The notes under the pieces were generated by a model that saw only the letters and a program-made list of their open reading frames with translations, was not told the DNA's origin and made no database searches. A DNA stretch of 64,000 bases. Origin: Aquitalea magnusonii. GTDB lineage: Bacteria > Pseudomonadota > Gammaproteobacteria > Burkholderiales > Chromobacteriaceae. Within the stretch, counting starts at the first letter, position 1, and the number at the start of each line of letters is the position of its first letter. The stretch lies in contig NZ_AP018823.1 in the NCBI RefSeq assembly GCF_002217795.2, positions 186,001 to 250,000 on the forward strand, in the 5' to 3' direction. A program made the position numbers and the translations under genes. Shown piece by piece: positions 45,190 through 53,683 of this stretch.

Positions 45190-45630
45190 GCGTCTTACAT
45201 ACAAGATTTTGTTGACGGTAGCCACGATATCACCGGCTTCATCACGGATATCCACTGTCAGCTCTGGCAGATACTTCTCGCCCCCGGCGGTGCGGTGGCG
45301 GATGTCCTGCAATTGGCTGTCCTGCAGAGTGAAACAGGCCGTCACCACGCCCTTGCCCGGCTTGTGATACTCAATGGCTCCTGCCTTATCCCATACCACG
45401 TAGTCACGTCCCAGTGATTGCATCAGCATCAGCATGAAAAACGGATCGGTCATGGCGTACAGGCTGCCACCAAAATGCACGCCCACATAGTTGCGATTGG
45501 TCAATCCCAGACGCAGCTGTACGTTAATCTGTTTCCAGTCCGCTGCGATGTGGCGAACCTTGATGCCGGCACCAAGGAAGGGAGGCCACAGGTTAATCAG
45601 GGTCTTGAGCAGGCGCGGTGATGGTTTCAT
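45175..45630 (-). CDS. DUF4442 hot-dog-fold protein (putative thioesterase)
   Basis: A 151-residue protein with the hot-dog-like DUF4442 pattern: LRLGLTNRNYVGVHFGGSLYAMTDPFFMLM followed by GAIEYHKPGKG. It resembles PaaI/YiiD-type acyl-CoA thioesterases, but substrate and activity are unknown. No signal or membrane helix. It lies between the ArsR-type gene (convergent) and xseA, with an 82-base gap from xseA on the same strand. Confidence 0.8.
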   Translation of the reverse strand: MKPSPRLLKTLINLWPPFLGAGIKVRHIAADWKQINVQLRLGLTNRNYVGVHFGGSLYAMTDPFFMLMLMQSLGRDYVVWDKAGAIEYHKPGKGVVTACFTLQDSQLQDIRHRTAGGEKYLPELTVDIRDEAGDIVATVNKILYVRRKKGR

Positions 45631-45712
45631 ATAGAAATTTCAAACGGTTGTTTGATTTCTATGCTCAACAAAATGCCCGGCCCTGTCAAGCCAGGCAGGC
45701 GTTGGCGCTCGC

Positions 45713-47068
45713 TTAGAATGGCAGCTCTGGCTGCGCACCCTGCGGATGGTCGATCACTGCTTCGGTCACACCCTCTGCCAGGCGCAGCAGGACTCTTTCC
45801 TGATTCAGCAACTCCTGTGGCGATTTTACCGCCTGGCCATCGCGCTTTTGCACAATGGCATACCCCCGGCTTAGCACCGCTTCGGGATTCATCGCTTCCA
45901 GCGTTACCGCCAGTTGCTGCAAGTTTTGTTGCCTGTGCTGCAAAAGCTGGCGGATATTGCGTTGCAACTGTCTGCCCAGTTGCTTGAGCTGATCTTGCTG
46001 CTGCGTCAACTGCGGCTGGTGTCGCTGCAGACGGCTGTTGGCCAGTTGCAGACTGAAGCGACGGCGGGCAAACAGATTGTCCAGTCCGCGTTGTAGCCGG
46101 GACTGCGCCTGTTGCAGGCTTAGGCTTTGTCGGCGCATGGTGTCGCCAGGGTGGCTCAGGCGGCGTGCCAGATAGTCCAGGCGCTGGGATTTGTCGACCA
46201 GCAAGCGCCCAAGTGCGCGTTCCAGACCACGCTTGCCTTGTTCCAGTTGTTGGCGTAGTTGCTCCTGGTTGGGAGAAACCAGTTCTGCTGCCGCAGTGGG
46301 CGTGGGAGCGCGGCGGTCGGCAACAAAATCGCAGATGGTGAAGTCGGTTTCGTGGCCAACACCGCTGACGATGGGAATCCGGCATGCGGCCACTGCGCGG
46401 GCAACGATTTCTTCATTGAATGACCATAGGTCTTCAATGCTGCCACCGCCACGGCAGACGATCAGCACATCAACCTCCTGCCTTTGTGATGCTTGTTCAA
46501 TGGCGCTGGCAATCTGGCGGGCTGCGCTTTCTCCTTGCACCGGGGCGGGGTAAAGAATGACCGGGATGGTAGGCATGCGCCGACGCAGCGTGGTGACCAC
46601 GTCGCGTAATGCAGCGGCGGCAGGCGAGGTAACAATGCCGATGGCTGCGGGATGAACAGGCAGTGGCCGCTTGCGTGCCGCATCAAACAAACCTTCTGCA
46701 TTTAGCCGGTTTTTCAATTTCTCGAAGGCTTCGTACAGGCGCCCAAGGCCGGCGGAGCGCATGGTGTCGACATTGATCTGGTAATCACCGCGCGCTTCAT
46801 ACAGTGTCACCAGTCCCTTGAGTTCCACCTGCATGCCTTCTGCCAACCTGAAGGGCAGCAGGGATAGTTTGTGGCGGAACATCACGCAGCGAATCTGTGC
46901 GCCGGCATCTTTGAGTGAGAAGTATGCGTGGCCTGATGCTGCCAAGGTCAGATTGGATATTTCTCCGCCAATCCACATCGGTGGCAAACCGGATTCCAGC
47001 AGGTCTCTTACCATGCGGTTAAGCGAAGAAACACTGATTACGTCATTTGCCGTGCTATTGAAATTCAT
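45713..47068 (-). CDS. xseA: Exodeoxyribonuclease VII large subunit
   Basis: A 451-residue subunit of the single-strand DNA exonuclease VII. N-terminal OB fold (about 8-100, WIGGEISNLTLAASGHAYFSLKD), catalytic domain with GIVTSPAAAALRDV and ICRGGGSIEDLWSFN, GVGHETDFTI, then a long Gln/Leu/Arg-rich coiled coil (about 255-410) to which XseB binds. The start at 47068 (MNFNSTAND) was chosen over one six codons upstream. xseB is not in the window. The upstream gap has DnaA-box-like elements. Confidence 0.95.
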   Translation of the reverse strand: MNFNSTANDVISVSSLNRMVRDLLESGLPPMWIGGEISNLTLAASGHAYFSLKDAGAQIRCVMFRHKLSLLPFRLAEGMQVELKGLVTLYEARGDYQINVDTMRSAGLGRLYEAFEKLKNRLNAEGLFDAARKRPLPVHPAAIGIVTSPAAAALRDVVTTLRRRMPTIPVILYPAPVQGESAARQIASAIEQASQRQEVDVLIVCRGGGSIEDLWSFNEEIVARAVAACRIPIVSGVGHETDFTICDFVADRRAPTPTAAAELVSPNQEQLRQQLEQGKRGLERALGRLLVDKSQRLDYLARRLSHPGDTMRRQSLSLQQAQSRLQRGLDNLFARRRFSLQLANSRLQRHQPQLTQQQDQLKQLGRQLQRNIRQLLQHRQQNLQQLAVTLEAMNPEAVLSRGYAIVQKRDGQAVKSPQELLNQERVLLRLAEGVTEAVIDHPQGAQPELPF

Positions 47069-47247
47069 GCTTGTCAAGTCATCCACAGCAGAAAATACCG
47101 TTTTTTGTCGTCTGTAAATTGTCCGACAAGGTAGAAGAATGGTATTTTCCGGTTTAATAAAATTCTTTTAAAAACAATGGCCTGCGTTATTTGTGCAAAA
47201 TGCGGGCAATGGTGTGGAACAGGCGTTGGCGCTGCATTCGGCTTGTC

Positions 47248-47293
47248 TGTACACAAGCTTATCAACAAAGTTATCCACAGCATCTGTGGATGT
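47248..47293. promoter_or_regulatory. Cluster of DnaA-box-like sequences
   Basis: TTATCCACA at 47272-47280 matches the DnaA-box consensus exactly. TTATCAACA (47260-47268) differs by one base, CTGTACACA (47248-47256) by two, and the inverted TGTGGATGT (47285-47293) by two. A further TCATCCACA lies at 47079-47087, one mismatch. Binding by DnaA is inference from consensus only. Confidence 0.5.
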
Positions 47294-47408
47294 CGGCAAA
47301 TTTTCCTTAGAAAATCGAAGCTTAGCGAATTTTCTTGCAGGTGCTTGCGAAAAAGCTTTTTTTGCCGCCGCCTGATCATGGGCCATGGTTGCCGAGAAGT
47401 CTGGCAAC

Positions 47409-47423
47409 CGCTAAAGTTTAGCG
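47409..47423. promoter_or_regulatory. 15-base perfect palindrome before exbB
   Basis: CGCTAAA-G-TTTAGCG, 28 bases before the GTG start of exbB, followed by an overlapping second TTTAGC (47424-47429). It may be an operator or an RNA hairpin in the leader. Confidence 0.45.
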
Positions 47424-47450
47424 TTTAGCTACAGCTTTGGAGAATGTTTC

Positions 47451-48074
47451 GTGTGGTCAATTGTTGAAGCGGCCGGCTGGCCGATCTGGACCATCATACT
47501 GGCCTCGGTCATTTCGCTGGCCATCATCTTCGAGCGTCTGTTCAGTTTGCGCGCCTCGCTGATTGTTCCGGAGGGCTTGCTGGCGCAGACCGTAGCCGAA
47601 TTCCGCCGCGCCGGTGCCTCGTCCGAATTGCTGCAACTGCTGCAAAATCATTCACCACTTGGCAAATTGTTTGCTGCCGGCTTGCGCAATGTGAGTGTCA
47701 GCCGAGAAGTGATGAAAGACGCCATTGAAGACGAAGGCCGGGTGGTGGCGCATCACCTGGAGCGTTTCCTCAATACACTGGGCACGATTGCGGCCATGGC
47801 ACCCTTGCTGGGCCTGCTGGGAACGGTAATCGGGATGATCGAAATCTTCGGCTCCCAGGCCCCCGGTGGCTCCAGCAACCCGCAGCAACTGGCGCATGGC
47901 ATTTCCATCGCGCTTTACAACACCGCATTTGGCTTGATCGTGGCCATTCCCAGCATGATGTTCTACCGTCACTTCCGTGCCCGTGTGGATGGCCTGCTGG
48001 TGGAGATGGAGGCCCAGGCAGTCAAGCTGGTGGAAGTTGTACACGGCGAACGCCAGAATGGTAGCCAGCCATGA
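47451..48074 (+). CDS. exbB: ExbB/TolQ-family proton channel protein
   Basis: A 207-residue inner-membrane protein of the MotA/TolQ/ExbB family, with three helices (about 9-27, 105-127 and 145-167). It forms, with ExbD, the proton channel that energises TonB-dependent or Tol-like processes. The conserved LGLLGTVIGMIEIF and NTAFGLIVAIPSMMFYRHF segments are present. The start is GTG with GGAG eight bases upstream. It overlaps exbD by four bases. In betaproteobacteria this pair often stands without tonB beside lpxK, as here; the partner TonB is unknown. Confidence 0.9.
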   Translation: MWSIVEAAGWPIWTIILASVISLAIIFERLFSLRASLIVPEGLLAQTVAEFRRAGASSELLQLLQNHSPLGKLFAAGLRNVSVSREVMKDAIEDEGRVVAHHLERFLNTLGTIAAMAPLLGLLGTVIGMIEIFGSQAPGGSSNPQQLAHGISIALYNTAFGLIVAIPSMMFYRHFRARVDGLLVEMEAQAVKLVEVVHGERQNGSQP

Positions 48075-48490
48075 ATTTCCGCCGCGGCCGGCAACGGGAG
48101 GAGCCGGAAATCAACTTCATCCCGATGATTGACCTGCTGCTGGTCATCCTGATCTTCCTGATGGTTACCACCACGTATTCCAAGTTTGCCGAGATGAAAA
48201 TCAATCTGCCCAGTGCGCAGGGGGATACCAGCCAGCAAGTGGCCACGCCGATTACCGTGGCGGTGGCTGCCAGCGGTGAAATGGAAGTGGCCGGGCGCAA
48301 GCTGGCGGCAGGGGACAAGGCTGGCTTGCAAACGCAGTTGCGTGATGCGGCAGCCGGCAAGAAAGATCCGGTTGTCGTGGTGAATGCCGATGCCAAGGCG
48401 ACGCACCAGGCGGTGGTCAGCGTCATGGAGGCTGCCCGTGCCGCCGGTTTGTTGCAGCTGACATTCGCGACGCAGAACACCACGCCGTGA
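48071..48490 (+). CDS. exbD: ExbD/TolR-family protein
   Basis: A 139-residue protein with one N-terminal membrane helix (about 17-37, INFIPMIDLLLVILIFLMVT) that includes the essential Asp (D18 or D19 of MIDLLL) needed for proton flow, then a periplasmic domain. It is the partner of the preceding ExbB, and both overlap by four bases. It overlaps lpxK by four bases (GTGA), so all three are one operon. Confidence 0.92.
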   Translation: MNFRRGRQREEPEINFIPMIDLLLVILIFLMVTTTYSKFAEMKINLPSAQGDTSQQVATPITVAVAASGEMEVAGRKLAAGDKAGLQTQLRDAAAGKKDPVVVVNADAKATHQAVVSVMEAARAAGLLQLTFATQNTTP

Positions 48491-49518
48491 GTCGACTCAG
48501 TCAATTGATCGAACGCCACTGGTATCAACCGACATGGTGGCTGACAGCCCTTCTGGCTCCGCTGGAAGGGCTGTTTGCACTGGTTTCTGCGCTGCGCCGT
48601 GCCGGCTATCGCCTTGGTGTGTGGCGCAGTTATCGCTTGCCTGTTCCTCTTGTGGTCATCGGTAACATCAATGTCGGTGGCGTCGGCAAGACACCGCTGA
48701 CACTGAGCTTGTTGGCCGATCTGCAAGCCCGTGGCGTGCGTGTGGGGGTGATCAGCCGGGGTTATGGCGGCAGCCACCGGCAAGCAACACTGGTGGCGGT
48801 GGACAGCCCGGCCGGACTGGTTGGGGACGAGCCCTTACTGCTGGCGGCAAGCGGAGCACCGGTGGTGGTGGGGCGCGACCGGGTGGCGGCTGGTCGGCAT
48901 CTGCTGAAACTGCAGCCTGATTTGCAACTGATTCTTACCGATGATGGCCTGCAACATTATCGTCTGGCGCGTACGCTTGAAGTCGTGGTACTGGATGGGC
49001 AGCGTGGCCTGGGCAACGGTCGCTTGTTGCCTGGCGGCCCGTTGCGCGAACCTGCTGCGCGGCTGGCCGCTGTCGATGCCATCGTGGTCAATGGCGTTGG
49101 TAACGCACTGCATTTGCCGCGCAACATCCCCTGTTTTGCCATGCGGCTGGCAGCCCAGCAGCTACAGTCTCTGGCGTTGCCGCAACAGACTTGCGCGGTG
49201 CAGGACTTGGCCGGTCAACCGGTACTGGCACTGGCGGGTATAGGCCATCCCGAGCGTTTTTTCGCTACCTTGCAGTCACTGGGCTTCACCTTGCAGCAGT
49301 GCCTGACTTTCCCCGATCACCATGCTTTCACCCCGGATGATTTGCCGCCTGGAGACATGCCGGTCATCGTCACCAGCAAAGATGCGGTGAAATTGCGGGG
49401 AGTGATTCATGATGCGGCGCAGCGTGCTAGACTATGGGTCTTGCCGGTGACGGCTCAGCTGACGCCGGATCTTGCCGGCTGGCTACTTTCCCGATTGAAG
49501 ATAAGACATGGACGCTAA
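48487..49518 (+). CDS. lpxK: Tetraacyldisaccharide 4'-kinase
   Basis: A 343-residue membrane-associated enzyme that phosphorylates the lipid A precursor to make lipid IVA. Walker A-like [12 protein letters not shown] (about 58-69), the VISRGYGG motif and the DDGLQHY motif are present. A hydrophobic N-terminal segment (about 15-35) attaches it to the inner membrane. The start is GTG. Gene order exbB-exbD-lpxK-Trm112-kdsB is common in this bacterial group and links energy-coupled envelope function to LPS synthesis. Confidence 0.95.
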   Translation: MSRLSQLIERHWYQPTWWLTALLAPLEGLFALVSALRRAGYRLGVWRSYRLPVPLVVIGNINVGGVGKTPLTLSLLADLQARGVRVGVISRGYGGSHRQATLVAVDSPAGLVGDEPLLLAASGAPVVVGRDRVAAGRHLLKLQPDLQLILTDDGLQHYRLARTLEVVVLDGQRGLGNGRLLPGGPLREPAARLAAVDAIVVNGVGNALHLPRNIPCFAMRLAAQQLQSLALPQQTCAVQDLAGQPVLALAGIGHPERFFATLQSLGFTLQQCLTFPDHHAFTPDDLPPGDMPVIVTSKDAVKLRGVIHDAAQRARLWVLPVTAQLTPDLAGWLLSRLKIRHGR

Positions 49519-49690
49519 ATTTCTGGATATCCTGGTGTGCCCGCTGTGCAAGGGCCCGCTGGTACTCGACAAGACCCGGCAGGAGCTGATCTGCAAGGGC
49601 GACCGTCTGGCTTTCCCGATCAAGGACGGCATCCCGATGATGCTGGAGACCGAAGCGCGTGAGCTGGCTGCGGAAGAAGAAGTGAAATGA
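49508..49690 (+). CDS. Trm112/YcaR family zinc-finger-like protein
   Basis: A 60-residue protein starting [18 protein letters not shown]. The CPLC pair resembles half of a zinc site; the second pair common in eukaryotic Trm112 is reduced to one Cys (LICKGD). It is a Trm112/YcaR member, thought to support methyltransferases, but its role in bacteria is not settled. It overlaps lpxK by eleven bases and kdsB by four, the usual position of ycaR. Confidence 0.9.
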   Translation: MDAKFLDILVCPLCKGPLVLDKTRQELICKGDRLAFPIKDGIPMMLETEARELAAEEEVK

Positions 49691-50448
49691 GCGGTTTTTC
49701 CGTCGTCATCCCGGCGCGCATGGCATCCAGTCGTTTGCCGGGCAAGCCGCTGGCCGATCTGGCCGGCAAGCCCATGGTGGTGCGGGTGGCCGAGCAGGCT
49801 GCACGCAGTCATGCCAGCCAGGTGGTGGTGGCTACAGATCACCATGACATCCTGCAGGCCTGTGCCGTACATGGCATCGAAGCGGTGATGACGCGGCAAG
49901 ATCATGCCAGCGGTACCGATCGTCTGGCTGAAGTTGCCTTGTGCATGCAATGGCCCGCAGAGCAGATCGTGGTCAACGTGCAGGGCGACGAGCCGCTGAT
50001 CGACCCGGCGCTGATCGACAGGCTGGCGGCGCTGATGGCCGAAACCCAGGTGCCGATGGCGACGGTGGCACACCCGTTTCAGGCAGCACCAGACATGTTC
50101 AATCCCAATGTGGTCAAGGTGGTACTGGATCACGCTGGGCGGGCCCTGTATTTCAGCCGGGCGCCCATTCCCTATGCCCGTGACGCGTTTGCACACGATA
50201 CAAGCGTGTTGCCCGCCGACCTACCGGTCCTGCGGCACATCGGCATGTATGCCTACCAGGCAGGTTTTTTGCAGACCTACAGCTCATTGAGCCCCTCCCC
50301 GCTGGAGCAGTTTGAAGCATTGGAACAACTGCGGGTGTTGTGGCACGGCTACCCCATCATGGTGGCTACCGTGAGCGAAGCACCCGCAGCCGGCGTGGAT
50401 ACGCCGGCCGATCTGGAACGGGTGCGTGCCGTACTGGCCGGGCGCTGA
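49687..50448 (+). CDS. kdsB: CMP-KDO synthetase
   Basis: A 253-residue cytidylyltransferase that activates KDO for lipid A inner core synthesis. The N-terminal [17 protein letters not shown] is the CTP-binding signature; QGDEPLI and HIGMYAYQ further support it. The start overlaps the Trm112 gene stop by four bases (ATGA). Operon with lpxK. Length is typical (about 250). Confidence 0.96.
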   Translation: MSGFSVVIPARMASSRLPGKPLADLAGKPMVVRVAEQAARSHASQVVVATDHHDILQACAVHGIEAVMTRQDHASGTDRLAEVALCMQWPAEQIVVNVQGDEPLIDPALIDRLAALMAETQVPMATVAHPFQAAPDMFNPNVVKVVLDHAGRALYFSRAPIPYARDAFAHDTSVLPADLPVLRHIGMYAYQAGFLQTYSSLSPSPLEQFEALEQLRVLWHGYPIMVATVSEAPAAGVDTPADLERVRAVLAGR

Positions 50449-50500
50449 GCGTCGGGCAAGGCCGCAATGCAAGACGGCCGATGAATACCAAACACAATAA

Positions 50501-51184
<684 letters not shown>

Positions 51185-51210
51185 GCGACAGTTTTTATTG
51201 CCGATGTGAC

Positions 51211-51238
51211 AAAGCGGGCTATGGCCCGCTTTGTTTTT
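51211..51238 (+). terminator. Terminator of adk
   Basis: AAAGCGGGC and GCCCGCTTT arms around a short loop, then a T-rich tract, 27 bases after the adk stop codon. Confidence 0.85.
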
Positions 51239-51416
51239 GTATACTGCTTCTTGTTGCGGTTGAGGTGGCAAGAACTTGTTTTGCCGGGTTTTGCCGCCAA
51301 CTATTCTAATGACTCTGCAGGAACCGCCTGCACCGATTGGCTGCCCAAGCAGCTGTCTGGCACGGCTCTGTGGCTGTGTGCCGGCTTATATGGTCGCAGT
51401 GAGAAGAGAGAAATAC

Positions 51417-52034
51417 ATGTATTACGGAGAGCGCTTCAACGGCATTTCCCACCTGATTGGTACCGTGCTGGCCATTACCGGACTGGTGAGTCTGGTGTAT
51501 GTGGCAGCCGAGCAGGGCGATCCATGGAAGATCGTCAGTTTCAGTTTGTACGGCTCTACCCTGGTATTGCTGTATCTGATTTCCACCCTGTATCACAGCG
51601 CCAAAGGCCGTGCCAAGGCGATTTTGCAAAAGTGCGATCACTCGGCCATCTATCTGCTGATAGCCGGGAGCTACACGCCGTACTGTCTGGTGACCTTGCG
51701 TGGAGCCTGGGGGTGGACCTTGTTCGGCCTGAGTTGGGGCCTGGCCATCTTCGGCATCGTCCAGGAACTGACGCTGGGCCGACGTACCCGCTTGCTGTCG
51801 ATGATTCTCTACGTGGTGATGGGCTGGCTGGTGGTGATTGCCATGCAGCCCTTGATTGCCGCCATGTCCTGGGGCGGCCTGTTCTGGCTGGCGCTCGGTG
51901 GCGTGATTTACAGCGTTGGCATTTATTGGTTCATCAATGATGAAAAGATCCGTCACGGCCATGGCATCTGGCACCTGTTTGTGATGGGTGGCAGCATTTG
52001 CCAGTTTGTCAGCGTAATGTTCTACGTAGCCTGA
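51417..52034 (+). CDS. Hemolysin III / YqfA-type membrane protein
   Basis: A 205-residue seven-helix membrane protein of the PAQR/hemolysin III family. The early motif RFNGISHLIGT, LYHSAKGRAK, HSAIYLLIAGSYTPY and the end segment RHGHGIWHLFVMGGS give the His residues of the family's metal site. Function in bacteria is unclear; the toxin name comes from one Bacillus protein and should not be read as evidence of hemolysis. The start at 51417 (MYYGERFNG) is supported by AGAGAG upstream; the frame is open 47 codons earlier without similarity. Confidence 0.88.
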   Translation: MYYGERFNGISHLIGTVLAITGLVSLVYVAAEQGDPWKIVSFSLYGSTLVLLYLISTLYHSAKGRAKAILQKCDHSAIYLLIAGSYTPYCLVTLRGAWGWTLFGLSWGLAIFGIVQELTLGRRTRLLSMILYVVMGWLVVIAMQPLIAAMSWGGLFWLALGGVIYSVGIYWFINDEKIRHGHGIWHLFVMGGSICQFVSVMFYVA

Positions 52035-52053
52035 TTGCCCTTGGCAGAAAGCA

Positions 52054-52086
52054 AAAGCCGCCAGCAGTTACTGGCGGCTTTTTTTG
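52054..52086. terminator. Bidirectional terminator after the hemolysin III-type gene
   Basis: AAGCCGCCAG pairs with CTGGCGGCTT, with A-rich left and T-rich right flanks. It serves the plus-strand gene and may also stop the minus-strand HD-GYP operon, which ends at 52100. Confidence 0.85.
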
Positions 52087-52099
52087 TCCTGGTGGCCAT

Positions 52100-53683
52100 T
52101 TACACTTCGATTGGCAAGCGACCTTCTTCCACCAGCGTACACAGGGCCGTCACCACAACCGGGTCAAACTGGCTGCCGGCGCGGCTGCGGATATAGTCCA
52201 GGGTGTCGGACAGTGCCCATGGCTCCTTGTAGGGGCGCTTGTTGAGCAGGGCATCGAAGACGTCAACCACGGCAACAATCCGTGCGGACAAGGGAATGGC
52301 CTGGCCGCTCAACTTTTGCGGATAGCCATTGCCATCGAAGTGTTCGTGATGTCCCCCGGCAATTTCCGAGCCGAGTGAAAGATAGCTTTGCCCTTCCACC
52401 ATCTGTGCCGATTTTGCCAGGATATGGGCACCGATGCTGGCATGTTGCTCCATGATGCAGCGCTCATCCGGGTCCAGTTTGCCGGGTTTGAACAGGATAT
52501 GGTCCGGTGTGCCAACCTTGCCGACATCATGCAGAATGCTGGCCATGCCCACCATGTCCATGAATTCCGGTGTCAGCAGTTCCAGATATTGGCCGTTGTT
52601 GCGGATTTCTGCAGCGATGGCATGGGTCAGTTTTTGTACTCTTTGCACATGGTCGCCGGTATCGGTGTCGCGGAATTCGGCCAGGGCTGCCAATGCCACC
52701 ACGGTGGCTTCCTGAGAGTGGCGTAGCTGGTTGTAGAGGTAAAGATTGTCATAGGCGGATGAAATGCGCTGGCAGAACACTTCCAGCAGATTGCGTTCTA
52801 CATCATCCAGGGGCCATGGCGGGGTAAAGTGGACGGCAAATTCCCTGCCGTTCTGGGCGGTAATGCATAGCACGTCGTAGGGGTGCTGATAGATATTGCG
52901 CTTTTCCTGCAAGGCACGACAAATCGCATTGGCAAGTTGCGGGTAGTTCTCCAGGCTGCCGCTTTCCAGCAGCTTTTCATAGGCACCGGCCGCGGCCAGA
53001 ATCTCCAGTTGTGGCCTGCCCATCTTGTCTGGCGTACTTTCCACGCAGAGTATGCCATCGGTGCCGACATCCAGGATGGCGCTGATCTGCTTGAGCACGC
53101 CGGAAGCGAACTCCTTGAGCGAGACCATCTGATACAGATCTGCCGCGCCTTCCAGAATCTTGGCCAGACCCTGACGGTTTTTTTCGATGGTGATCAGGTT
53201 TTCATAGGCCCGTAGCGAAGCGATGACGGTGGTAAATAGTTTTTGTACCGTCAGCTCGGTCTTGGTTTTGTAGTCGTTGATATCGTAATTGAGGATGACT
53301 TCCTGCTCGGGTGCCTGGCCGGGCTGGCCGGTACGCAATACGATTCGGGTGGTACTGATCTGCCGTGCTTCCCGGATGTGTTGAACCAGCCGCAGCCCGG
53401 CGTCGTCGGTTTCCATGACCACATCCAGCAGAATCAGTGCGAAATCGTCATGTTGTTCCAGCACCTGCATGGCTTCTGCTGCCGAATAGGCATTGAGCAG
53501 TTCCAGTCCGCGATCTTTATAGCGGATGTTGCGGATGGCCAGCGCAGTGGCGGTATGCACGTCCGGCTCGTCATCCACGATCAGGATTTTCCAGGGGCGC
53601 TTGTATTGTGCTTGCTGGTTTGCCTGCTCGGCAGGGTCATCCTCCAGCAGCCAGTTATCATCGTTATCCTGTTGCTGGCTCAT
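52100..53683 (-). CDS. Response regulator with DUF3369 and HD-GYP domain
   Basis: A 527-residue cyclic-di-GMP phosphodiesterase candidate. The receiver domain (about 30-155) has phospho-acceptor D87 in LILLDVVME; a GAF-like DUF3369 region follows (about 170-315); the HD-GYP domain (about 325-525) shows HDVGK (385-389), the second His motif HASIGAHIL and HHEHFDGNGYP (445-455), so metal and GYP residues are intact. The start at 53683 (MSQQQDN) has GGGAGG upstream. It overlaps the histidine kinase stop by four bases, so the two form a kinase-regulator pair. Confidence 0.93.
   Translation of the reverse strand: MSQQQDNDDNWLLEDDPAEQANQQAQYKRPWKILIVDDEPDVHTATALAIRNIRYKDRGLELLNAYSAAEAMQVLEQHDDFALILLDVVMETDDAGLRLVQHIREARQISTTRIVLRTGQPGQAPEQEVILNYDINDYKTKTELTVQKLFTTVIASLRAYENLITIEKNRQGLAKILEGAADLYQMVSLKEFASGVLKQISAILDVGTDGILCVESTPDKMGRPQLEILAAAGAYEKLLESGSLENYPQLANAICRALQEKRNIYQHPYDVLCITAQNGREFAVHFTPPWPLDDVERNLLEVFCQRISSAYDNLYLYNQLRHSQEATVVALAALAEFRDTDTGDHVQRVQKLTHAIAAEIRNNGQYLELLTPEFMDMVGMASILHDVGKVGTPDHILFKPGKLDPDERCIMEQHASIGAHILAKSAQMVEGQSYLSLGSEIAGGHHEHFDGNGYPQKLSGQAIPLSARIVAVVDVFDALLNKRPYKEPWALSDTLDYIRSRAGSQFDPVVVTALCTLVEEGRLPIEV

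Larger units (their letters stand above)
47069..47450. promoter_or_regulatory. Structured AT-rich intergenic region between xseA and exbB
   Basis: A 382-base divergent gap without supported genes. It holds a nested inverted repeat (GAAAATACC 47091-47099 with GGTATTTTC 47141-47149; inside, TTGTCG 47105-47110 with CGACAA 47124-47129), a cluster of DnaA-box-like 9-mers, an AAAAAGCTTTTT palindrome near 47350, and a 15-base palindrome before exbB. It must carry the promoters of both flanking genes. Confidence 0.55.

Noticed and set aside
47248..47293. Chromosomal replication origin
   Set aside because: DnaA-like boxes are present but dnaA, dnaN, rpmH, gyrB or parAB are not nearby and there is no clear AT-rich unwinding array; reported only as a box cluster.
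47074..47379. 101-codon minus-strand frame upstream of xseA
   Set aside because: It runs through the AT-rich, repeat-bearing intergenic region, has no ribosome site and overlaps the DnaA-box-like cluster.
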